Assembly: GCF_001949145.1 (NCBI RefSeq) | Contig: NW_019091362.1 | Span: 11,317,948-11,381,947, forward strand | Source of the DNA: Acanthaster planci | Taxonomy: Eukaryota > Echinodermata > Asteroidea > Valvatida > Acanthasteridae | DNA length: 64,000 nucleotides | Reading direction: 5' to 3' | In this document: piece after piece, positions 1 to 11,000 of the stretch | How the letters are laid out: every line of letters begins with the position of its first letter | Numbering within the stretch: the stretch's first letter is position 1 | Made by a program: the position numbers and the translations under genes | The notes under the pieces: model-generated | Seen by the model: only the letters and a program-made list of their open reading frames with translations | Told to the model about the DNA's origin: nothing | The model's database searches: none

Positions 1-41
1 TGGAGATTATCTGCAAACCATAACCCTGAAGGTACTTACAG

Positions 42-320
42 CAAGTCTACCAATCACCAGGTGCGGACACCAGCACGGCTGCATCTAAAGACTATCGGGA
101 GACACTAGCAAAGTGCGAGATCAGCCCGAAGTCCAAAGAGAAGACAGCGATGGAGAAAGGTGTATACAAATGCAGAGTTTGTGGGCAACCTTACGCCTCG
201 CCCTACAACAGGCAGAGGCATGAGAAGTCGTCACATGAGAGCCAGACTTTCCCCTGTCTACACTGCAAGCAACAGTACAAACCAGGGTGGTCGCAGCCAC
301 GCAGACGGAGGTGGTATTAA
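42..320 (+). CDS. C2H2 zinc-finger ORF, 3' end only
   Basis: The frame is open from 30, after a TGA at 27-29, to the TAA at 318-320. A possible acceptor (cttacag) would start the exon at 42. Codons 150-236 read MEKGVYKCRVCGQPYASPYN then RQRHEKSSHE: a C-x2-C-x12-H-x4-H zinc finger. A second C-x2-C (PCLHC) follows, without its histidines, and the ORF ends in a basic tail (PRRRRWY). It may be the last exon of a zinc-finger gene or the end of a transposon polyprotein, since a candidate LTR lies 450 bases downstream. I do not recognise the gene. Confidence 0.45.
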   Translation, partial: QVYQSPGADTSTAASKDYRETLAKCEISPKSKEKTAMEKGVYKCRVCGQPYASPYNRQRHEKSSHESQTFPCLHCKQQYKPGWSQPRRRRWY

Positions 321-771
321 TGTGCGAGGAGTTCACAACAGTCTCACGTGAGACAACGGAAGACCCGTTGGGCCGACGGACCTACCGGGAGACAGAGTCG
401 ATCAGCCGGAGGGAGCCGAGCGATGTCCTGTGGAAGACGTGGAACAGAGACACACGTCGCGGCGAGTAGACTATTTCCAATCACCATTTTGTTGTCGCTA
501 TGGGTAGGCCCCAGTAGTTATTGTGTTCTTGTTGAATTAGGAACCAATTCGGGGCCTAAATCAACATTAACCAATAGCTTCGCGGACATCCAGACAGGCC
601 TATGAGTGGACATCTTTTTTGGGAAATATATGTGCTGATTGTGTGACTTAATTCTGTATAATTTTTCCAGTTGCCTAGAAAAATAAAAAATAATTGTCTT
701 CTAGATTTAGGTAAAATCTTGGGATTGTGCCTCCTATTCGGGAGAACAGCCTTTTTCTAAGAGGGGGGCGG

Positions 772-1177
772 TATAATGGACCCTTAATGTAGCTTTTGTT
801 GCCACTAGAATAGCCTCAGGTGCCGACGGATCCAGAGGGCCGCTGGCGGAGGGCCTCCGGTGGAGCGCCCTGACCTGCTTCTTTTGTAATTGTATAACAT
901 TTTGTGCGCACCGGAAATTGGCTTTTATTTCGGGATGCTTTGGCGGGCACGGGAAGGGCTTGGCAAAGTTCCCGGGCGGGAATTGCTTAACACTGTTGTA
1001 CATTCGGTTTTGGAGGAGAGTTGGAACGGTGTAGTTGTGGTTCTGACCTCAGTGCTGAAAGCTGTAAGCCAGATTTCGAGTGAATCAAAGAAGTCTTGTC
1101 GTTGTAAATCCTGTGAGTTGTGTCCCCTTTTTGGTGTTGCTGATTCGGAGGACAAGACCCCACTAGTTCAAACTACA
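772..1177 (+). mobile_element. Candidate 3' LTR of a Gypsy-like element, with upstream polypurine tract
   Basis: A polypurine tract (aagaggggggcgg, 759-771) is followed by TATAATGGACCC and, 406 bases on, by TTCAAACTACA. The phrase GGGAGAACAGCC just before the tract and the GC-rich body resemble 3' ends of Gypsy-type LTR elements. The other LTR would be outside the window, so the call rests on composition and layout only. Confidence 0.3.
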
Positions 1178-1413
1178 CATCTATCATCATAACAATAGAT
1201 GGTAATATAATAATGGTGATAATTGGCATTGCATACCGCATTATTATCTTAGGACATGCCACTGAATTTTCTTGTATTCCTTGAAACACTAGTTTTGTAC
1301 CATTATATGGTTGAACTCTTTTACATTGGAAGACATAATTAGGAACAAGGATCCAGATAATTTTTGTTGGATCTCTGTGCTCTTGTCCTCCATAAGAATG
1401 TAAAACAAGTCCA

Positions 1414-1472
1414 TTAACCCTAACCCTCCTCAATCCTTCACCTGTTGGAGGATTGAGGAGGGTTAGGGTTAA
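1414..1472. repeat. 59-bp perfect hairpin repeat, copy 1
   Basis: 24-base arms (left arm begins TTAACCCTAACCCTCC) pair perfectly around the 11-base loop TCACCTGTTGG. A second copy is at 17817-17875. The arm ends look like 1.5 telomeric repeats (CCCTAA). The short reading frame crossing it on the minus strand is not a gene. Confidence 0.85.
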
Positions 1473-1860
1473 AACACTTGTGATGAAGTCACCGAAAACA
1501 ACTGTCAGAAGACTGAGGAGAAATGTTGTCAATGAGGTGACATGCACAAACATCAAAGTGTAACTCTTTTACGATTTCATTATTTTTCTTCCGTTACAAA
1601 AAATCCTGTTCAGATAAGAAGTTCCAGCCCCTCTTTTTACTTTTTCATTTGTCAAAGCTTTTGGTTTGGACCTTCGATGATCTTTCCCTACACTTTCCTC
1701 CTTATTATACATGTACATCAAATTTCTGTCGCACCTGTTTCCTTTTCAACCTCCTCTGATCCTAACCCATATCTCTCTTTCTCTTTATCATACCCCGTTC
1801 ATTCTGTTATGCATGAAATAGGGCTATAGAGCTGTTTATTATTAATCCGTAGAGACTTAC

Positions 1861-2049
1861 CTGTTGCCGCCTGGAAGGTCACTTAAAGCTGTGCTCTTAG
1901 ATGTCTTGTTCTTATACATGAAGTAAGCAATGATGATGATGATGATAAGTAAGGCTCCGCCACCGAGGCCCACCGACAGCCCCACGATCAAGGGGATGTT
2001 GGGACCCACCTCCTCGCATTTCGGTCCCTCAGTGCCTTCCGGACAGTCA
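1861..2049 (-). CDS. Gene A exon 20: end of third EGF, transmembrane helix, start of cytoplasmic tail
   Basis: 189 nt encoding DCPEGTEGPKCEEVGPNIP, then a hydrophobic span LIVGLSVGLGGGALLIIIII followed by IAYFMYKNKTSKSTALSDLP. The glycine-rich start, isoleucine run and following YKNK give a single-pass type I helix with positive residues inside. The donor gtaagt at 1859-1860 leaves phase 2, so the tail continues in an exon not found in this window. Seven consecutive ATC/ATT codons appear as the tgatgatgatgatgat run on the plus strand, so length variation by slippage is possible. Confidence 0.93.
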
Positions 2050-5000
2050 CTGACAAAATAGAGGGAGACGCGTTATCTGCTGCAATTTATTTGCTATTGT
2101 TTGTTGAGACCTCTATCACTTCCACCACTGTAATTAATTGGCTGTAAGTGGGTATGCACGGTCTGGTTTGTTCTTCATCTCTACTGGCACAGAAATTGTG
2201 CATCATTAATTTTGTGACCCTTTACAGCGATTCAGAGTTGATTACTAACAGCAACAAAGAAAAACTGAGGAATCAGGTCAAAGCTAACTACACAACTTGA
2301 AAGTTGATTTTTGTTTGGTCTAGAAACACTTTTCATTTGTGTAAAGTTTCAGGCAAATACCCCACTTGCTCTGATGTTATGCACTGACTAAGGACCTTTT
2401 TGACTCGCCACATTTACTTGACGTCAAATTGCACCACAGACGGACAACACTATGGATACAGCTAGGAGTAACTATGGAGTGATACACGTATTTGCAAAAT
2501 CGCTGTCCTAGGAGATGCCAATACTGCGATGGCACTGCACTCAATGTCTGCTTATGTTGTTAAGCTGAATGGGAACATGGACTTTGAATTTTACAGCATC
2601 CTACTGGTCGAAGAGGCATGCAATGCTTGCGTACCACCTGCTGATGACAGCCCCATCACCAGCTTCAGGGCAAGGGGGTTATGGTACCAACTGGGGGGTA
2701 AATCACAAGAATAGATAATTTGGATGCTCATGGTTTTTGCTGATGGGGGGGCGAAGCTGCTTGCTGGGGGGGGCAGCCCCTTTGGGACCCCCTTGGCAAC
2801 AGCATAGCCAATGAGTGTGGTGGCAATGAAGTAATAGCTCCAAATCCTGCTTGCTGAATTACACTTTGTAGTCAAACTCGGATACAAGTCCTACTGAAAC
2901 GGGAAACAGCCAAATGACTGTAAGAGGCATGATGGAAAATGAAGATATCTCAAGGATCCTTGAATTTTGCAAGTTCTTCAGAACTCCTTGCCAAATTTTC
3001 ACTGTGACACAAAATGGGACAATCGATTGAAACCCAAGGTTTTACCTGCAAACTGCCTCCTTGTCTAACTCCTGGGTACAGACCCCAGCAGCACAGTACT
3101 TGGGCTCAGCGACACAGGTGGACACGCATTTGAGAATGCAATGGTCACTGGACTTTTCCTCATACAGCACCCGTTTGCCTGTGCAAGTGATCCCATTTTT
3201 ATCCACACCTGTGCAAACGTCAGTGACATCTAAATATAAAAAGAAAAAAGATGAGACGGTACATGTAAAATTGATATACTGACAAATGATAAATTAACCA
3301 AGAGACCCATCAATTAACTACCCAACTTACAAAAGTTAAAACAAGGAGATCACTTTTACACCAAGACAGATATATCCCCCAAGGGGCATCAATTTGCATT
3401 TACTCTAAATATCACACAATTTTTACAAAAAGGGATTTCGTGGTTAATGGTAATGAACTTTTCAAACAAGATGTGCAGTCGAGATGTGAGTGCTTTCATG
3501 GCATACATTAATTTTGATGACAAAGATGGCACATGATACAGATAGCTGCTTGAGAGTTTCCCTGGAAATCAGGTACTGGAACTGGTGACCAACACTTGGG
3601 TTGACTATGGATGGGCACTGTGACAAAAACAAGCATACTCGCTTACAGAAATTTTATCATACCTTGTGTTGTGGAGCATACCAGGAAGCACACAGCGTAG
3701 AAGAAAATGACACTGCCAAAATGATGCAATTTTAAATACATTGTCAATGCGGAGCTTAATAGGCAATTTTTCCAACTTCTTATCAGGACTTATTGCCAGA
3801 GTTTTTGGCACAGGTATCAGCACATGGCCATATGCAATATTGAGAAGCTTTTCTGATTTAGAATAGGACTTTACCTTTGGGATTACCACACTCTGCGCAG
3901 TCCTGCAGCTCCAAGCTCCCAATAGCACCTGCCTTGAGCAAAGTCGCCAGCGTCGATTTCCGGAGAAACTCGGCCGATCCAATGCCCCGAACTTCTACAT
4001 TGCCGTAGTTGTAGGTCACTGTGTGCGGAATGACCACACTACCCTTCCTGCAATGGGAGTATCCAGTGACATTTGCAATGAAGAAACAATGGCAGTTTCA
4101 GCAGAGACATGACAATGTCGCGGTGATGTCAGGTTTTTGACCATAGCCTTAAAATGAGGCCAGGAAAGTCTAGATATACCTTGTTAAGGCCTGAAATCAG
4201 CCAAACTCAATGAGGTAGGTCACCACACACCCATATTTTGGGTTTCTGACCTTGAAGTAAATTAGCATTGATGTACTGGGGGGTGATTACTTGCCTCCCC
4301 GAACAGATGTTTTTACAAAAAATAGCTCACAGGAAAGAAAGTAGGCCTAATTGTTTAATTTCTCCTCCTTCTAAAAGCTTGTAAAGAGCCCCAAAGTTTA
4401 GCCTCAAAAAAATTTTTGGTCCGCCCAAAAATTTCAGTTCTGATGGCTCTGCCTTTGTCACTTGATTCAAGTCTGCCTTGTGCCTATTCTGCAAAATTGG
4501 CAACTTCCCACACTAACCACACAATCCACAAATATTATAACAAAATACAATCATGCTTACTTGATTGCTGACTGGTCTACTATGATGGCCTTGAAGCTGC
4601 TGGATGACACTTGCCTGTACAGTGGCTCGATCTGAAAAAAAGGCATCAAAATTCAAGAAATGGCTATCAATAACAGCCTCTTCTGATAAGAATACATGAA
4701 AATACATTCATAATGTTTAAGTCCCTGTGGGGTTATTTGTATCTATGTGTATAATGCCGGCAACAGACAGCAACTATTTGCAGAGAGGAAAAATCCATGA
4801 AAGTGTCAACGGCATGCATATACAACACTTTATACTCATTCTCTTGTCAAAACAAGAGAATGACATCTCTGCATAATTATCTGCAGTGAAGTAGTTGTGG
4901 GAACCAAGCGAGTTAATTGATTCATTCAGTGCATTTGAGAGTTTGATGGATGGTGCATAATTCTTCTAACGTACACGTACAGTTCTACACTTTGTATCCA

Positions 5001-8000
5001 ACCCCATCATCCTATCCATTTTCTAATCCACCCCCTCCCCATAATCCCATCCATTTCCTACTCTGACCCCTCCCTATCATCCTACCCATCTCATACTCTG
5101 CCCCATCCCTATCATCCTACCCATCTCTTACTCCACCCCTCCCTATCAACCAAGCGAGTTAATTGATTCCAAACTGAAATAGCTCCAATTACAACCAGCA
5201 AGAACGAAGACAGGCAAAAGGTTGGGAGGCCCACAACCTGATGATCCTAAGCTTATCTTAGTACAAATTCTTATAAATCCTTTAATTGACATATCTCTAC
5301 TATTCTGTATTCTGAAAGCGTGGCACTGGATTTATTTGGACTTTGCTGAGACTTTCCTGGAGCTTTTGTTAAAATTAATGACCTGAAGTGGCATTTATAC
5401 TTACAAGTCCCTTGAATATATTTACAAGTCCAAAGCACTGGGGGGACATCTTGTCATTCTCATTCTCCGGGTCACATCCGTACGTTGAAGAATTTGAAAT
5501 GGCAAGCTCCAAAGCAAACTTTTTCTCGAAGTCAACGGACCCTGATCACATGAATAACAGAGGGCTAATTTAACTGAGGCTGCTGCAGCCGAGAGGAAAT
5601 GTTTCAGAAACCATAAGTCTTTTTTTTCTGTTTTGCAAGTCCATCACTGGTAAATTTCGAAAAGCCACTCCATACCAGTCACACAGTTGCCTGCAGGGCT
5701 TTAATGGCACTGGAGATGTTTCAAATTAACAGGGTGGGCTCACTTAATGGAGTAATGGGGGACGTGTAGGATGCAATTTACTTTGCAGAAAAGGGGCCAA
5801 TTTTGTCTCTTATACAGATTCTTATAAACGTTGTGACTTAAAAGGTAACACAATCCTGGACAGGATAAGGCCAAAAATGCTGAATTGGTGTGAAAGGATG
5901 ATTTTGTGTTCTGTTTCTGCGACAACATAACTGTCTTTATGAAATGATTACCTGGAATATCAGGGTACTCTGGTTCAATGTAACCTGAAATGAGAATGCC
6001 AAAACTGTAAAATTCACGTCATATCAATCAGAACTTAACTGAAAAATTAATCAATGAAACTAGAACGGCAAAGCCGCCATGGCTCGCTGCTTGTTATGGA
6101 TTTGAATTTCTTTCTTGTAATAACAGGAAAGAGACATCTAAGCTATACAAATATGGTTACTAAATCCAAAAAGTAAATACTAACAAAGCTTTGTCAATTT
6201 TTTTTTACAAGTTTGGTTGACATACGACTCCAATACAGATGTACAAGCTATTTTATCAACCTTAGCAATACAATTCATTGTACTCTTGGAGAAAAAACCT
6301 AGTCAGTGCTGTGTGCAGACGGTGTGTTGAAAGGCGCCTGTCATTTAAAAGTAAATCAACAAAGACCACCACCAAGAAAGATGCAGATACAAAGGATTCA
6401 CAGTTGGTTACAGCAGAGAGGAATGCCTATAGAAAGTGTCTCCAGCTAGTACAGAATAGACCCAGATGATTATATAAGNNNNNNNNNNNNNNNNNNNNNN
6501 NNNNNNNNNNNNNNNNNNNNNNNNNNNNNNNNNNNNNNNNNNNNNNNNNNNNNNNNNNNNNNNNNNNNNNNNNNNNNNNNNNNNNNNNNNNNNNNNNNNN
6601 NNNNNNNNNNNNNNNNNNNNNNNNNNNNNNNNNNNNNNNNNNNNNNNNNNNNNNNNNNNNNNNNNNNNNNNNNNNNNNNNNNNNNNNNNNNCTCTTACTC
6701 CACCCCTCCCCATCATCCTATCCATCTCATACTCTGCCCCATCCCTATCATCCTATCCATCTCATACTCTGCCCCATCCCTATCATCCTATCCATTTCCA
6801 ACTCCATATCCTCCCCATCATCCCATCCATTTCCTACTCCGCCCCCTCCGCATCATCCTATCCATCTCCTACTCTTCCCCCTCCCCATGATACCATTCAT
6901 CTCCTACTCTGCCCCCTCCTCATCATCCCATCCATCTCCTACTCTTCCCCCTCCCCATGATACCATTCATCTCCTACTCTTCCCCCTCATCCCATCCATC
7001 TCCTACTCTTTCCCCTGCCCATCATTCCCTTCACTTCTTACTCTGGCTGTCCCATCATCCCACTAATCCAGCCCAACCATTACGCCAACCTTATCTAGCA
7101 TTTCATCCACTTTCTACATACATGTACCTTGTCCCCATGATCCTCCTCCTACAGATACCCCTCCCCCCAACAAACATACTAATCTGTCACTTGGAGTCCC
7201 CCCCATCCCTTACATTTTCCTCACATACTGGACATGTACATTTGTATGTGTCTAAACACTGTCTATACATACATGTACATGTTCATTACAGCAGTGCTCA
7301 GTACGTACATCTATGTACTGTATGTACTACAGTGTAAGCACACAATACAACTCAAAACTTTAACATTCAACTTTTATAATTTCAACAGAATCAGTTATCT
7401 CTTTTCTGTTGATGACAATGGCGTTTGGTCTTACGTTCGCAACTGTCTATGCCATCACCGTAGAATCCCTCTTTGCAGGTGCAGCTGAAGAACTCAGGTG
7501 GCTTCAAGTCCTTGCAGTCTGCATTGGTGTGGCAGGGTTTATCGACTTCACATTCATTTATGTCTGCAAATAAAATGACATGCCTTGACGATAATGGGGT
7601 AATAATGTTGTAGAGTGCTTTGATCTATGCTAAAGGCGCTTTATAGATACCTATTTTATTATTATAATTATTATATTGACATGGACATTTTGGTTTCAGA
7701 ATCTAATCCATACTAAAAACGTAACCATACATGTAATGTTTACCAACTTACTGTGGCCAACTAGATTGAATTGGGCACACATGTTTCATATTCCTTGGAA
7801 ATTATGAAACACTGTCAGAACACAAGTGTAAAAAGAATTAAATTGAAAGTCTACAATCACATGTTTGAAAACAATGAATTCCCAAAAGGAATCAATACCT
7901 CTGGTATATCTAGGGGTACAGATGAGGTGCCAAGTAAAAGAATTTCACCGAAACTGGAAAACTTAAAGGATGGCCATTTGGCCACACTCCCTTGCCTAGG

Positions 8001-11000
8001 AAAAGGTGCTCTAAATCTGACTCTACAAGCAATTATGTGCCACATTTACCAACTTAGGTACACCTTTATGTCGAGACTGAAAACTGCTCTTAGGAAAGTG
8101 CACATAACATCTCATTAACCATTCTAATGAGTGGGTACTTACTTTCACACGGAATGCCTGAGAATCCCTCTCTGCACCTGCATTCTGCCTGGCCGCTTTC
8201 ATCGATTATGCAGTTCGAATTGTCTGTGCAGTTGTTGGGCGAGCATTCTGTACCTGAAGAAAGTCATAATGGAATCATCAATCATTGGAAAGTTACTCTC
8301 TTCCTTCATGCATGCATGAAAGATTACAGCTCACCAACACCATTGTCACCTGTCCTTTGCCTCACAGGTTTGCCTCATTTTTAAAGTAACAAAAAGTGGT
8401 ACAGAAAGCACTGACTTGGAATAACAAAGAAGCTTTCAGGAGATCACATTCAGTACCATCACTGCATGCCCCAAAAGCTTTCAACTTCCATTTGCGCTGA
8501 ATTGTTTTCCAATCTTCTTCTAGTGGACAAACCATTTGTCATATCTGTACTTCATTCTTTCGTTGTTTTGGGGAGGAGGGGAACTCATCAACCAGTACCT
8601 GATTATTACTTTGTAATCTAATCCTGGTTGTTAATTCTCAGATTCTTAATATTAGAAACTATTATTACTATTACTATTATTTTCGTTGTTGAAACTTTAA
8701 AGGTCACAAAATCATTTCAATCCCACATTTTCTGTAATGACCCTCCTAACTCACTTGTGACGTTGACCTCAAAGGTGCACGTTCCTATATTGTTAGCTAC
8801 GTCAACAGCAGAGCAGATGACCTCTGTCATTCCGTATTCAAAGATGGAACCTGAAGGCGGTATGCAGAGAGCTGTTAAACCGTCAGCTGGGGGGTTGTCG
8901 TCTGTCACGTTCACAGTCCATGTGTAAGTGGCTGTATTTTTACCCGGATCAACCGGTAGGGAGGTTCCAGATGGGCAATCCATAGTTGGCGGTTCAGCAT
9001 CTGTAATTTTGGACACAAATGAAGTTAATCACTTTCATTCTGAAAAAGTAACTATCAGCATCTATAGGGTTGAAATAAGACGTAAACCACTAATTTAAAA
9101 CAATACTCAACCTCTACAGCCATGTGAATAAAATCAGTCACGCCTGAACAATGTTGTGTTATGGCCTTTCCTACATCAGGATTTGTTTCCAATTAGAGAA
9201 GTTCCCTTATTTTTTGCCACAAGTTTTAACCTTTTTCAAAAAGCTTATTTTTTTTCATAACTGTGACATTTTAGAAATTTGAAAAAGTAAAGACTTCCAT
9301 TTTTTGAAAATTAAATTCTAGTCCACAAAGAACTGGCATTTAATGAGAACCAACCACTAAATACAAATAATCAAAACTTGCATCTTGGTAGGAATGAGAT
9401 TTTACCTAGTCCTCAGTCTGGTGCCAAATGGCTTAAATAGTGTCATCAATGTGACTGATTCACATATAGTGTGGCACCAAGAGGTTGCGGCATAGAGACC
9501 ATTTTTCAATTTTATGATTAACAGCATGGCCAACTTGTCGCAACTTGAGTTGCATTTGAGAATGAATCAATTTGAGGAGTTTGTTTGATAATTTAGGGAT
9601 AAATTAATACTATTACTCGAAATTATCTTCTACTTGGATTACAAACATAGGGAATAATTCATGTTCTGGCAAACAGAATTTGCTAACAATTTTACACAAT
9701 GCACTGCGGAAAATGGCCTCTCTGTAGGCACTCTGTATCTTCAAGTGACTGTATTACAGATGACAAAACTCTAGAATTTAAGGAGTTGACTGCACATACC
9801 AACAGTGACCGTGAAGGAACAGTTTGTGGTGAAACTTGTCCCGGCATCTGTAGCAGTGCAAGTGATCACGGTGACATTTTCAGCGAGAACTGACCCGGCC
9901 TCCCTGTCGCACTCGACAACGGCAAGCTCTCCGGTGGTGTCCGTGTTACCTTTGGCACGAAGCCAGTCAGGGGATACGACGGCCTCGCTTCCTTTCACGA
10001 CCAGATCGTCACTGCAACTCACATTGAAGGTGGGTGCTGGAGGATTTAAAAAAAACAACAAACAGTTTTTGGGTTACTCTAGTTAGAGCTCTACATATCA
10101 ATCAAGTGTGGTTACAGTTGAAAATGGCAAAGCTCATCTGGTCTGCTCTTGTTAAAGATTTTCTTCATATCCATAGATTTGTAATTTGTCTTTTACCTCG
10201 CGATCATCATGTGAAGTTTAAAACAGGTTGATTTTCAGGTTGACAGGGAATTGTAGCTTGGTTTTTGGCTACTGACCATTCAGGCAGAAATTAGCTACAG
10301 TACATGATTGTGCGAAAACAGAAATAACAGCTTATTCAATTGAAAGATTGAAGGAGTAAAGAGAGTGTGGTAGCGTAAAGCAACACTAAAAATGGACCAC
10401 TGGTTTCTTATCTTTTTTGCTAAGTAATGGCTTTATCTTCTTTTAGCTAACACTTGAGCTCCACATTCAGCTTCATTTCAAGTGTCCGCAGTTGGAATCA
10501 AATGAAAACACACTGTTGCGATAGCTTATGTTAAAGCTTCACACAAGAAAGGACAACAGTGACAATACGTTGAAGTCTCAAGTACTAAGTCGAAAATTTG
10601 GAAAAATGCTTCAGACTTTTAAAAGGAACTATTCCTGAAGTAGCATAACTTCTTTTACCTCTATTAAGAGAGTTCTCTTCACCGGAACTACATTTTTTCT
10701 CACCAGTTGCAGATTTGGATATGACAAAGAAGCACACTCAATACTCACACACGAATACATCAAATTTGCAGGTGTTGATGAGACTGTCCAATGTGCCGTC
10801 AACCGCAGTGCATGTTACCTCTGTTGCTCCAGCATCAAAATCAGTGGTGCCACTGACAGGCTCGCAAGTGACATCGACTACGTTGTTGTCGCTGTCGACT
10901 GCTGTTGGATCTTCCCAAGAGACTTTGGAAGCTGTGCTGCCGTATGGGTCTGGTGGCACGTTAACTTGATCGTGGCACGGTGTGGCATTAAAGGTTGGAA

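Noticed and set aside
1173-1556. Minus-strand frame with hydrophobic start
   Set aside because: It crosses the 59-bp hairpin, and a similar peptide appears at the other hairpin copy, so the similarity comes from the repeat. No splice context links it to gene A.
1-1860. Last cytoplasmic exon of gene A
   Set aside because: A phase-2 acceptor with a convincing tail and stop could not be identified on the minus strand, so none is reported.
5001-5147. CRISPR-like array
   Set aside because: Units are contiguous, degenerate and low in complexity, with no unique spacers, in a eukaryotic intron.
6408-6725. Minus-strand frame across the N run
   Set aside because: Most of it is undefined sequence, and the rest is minisatellite.
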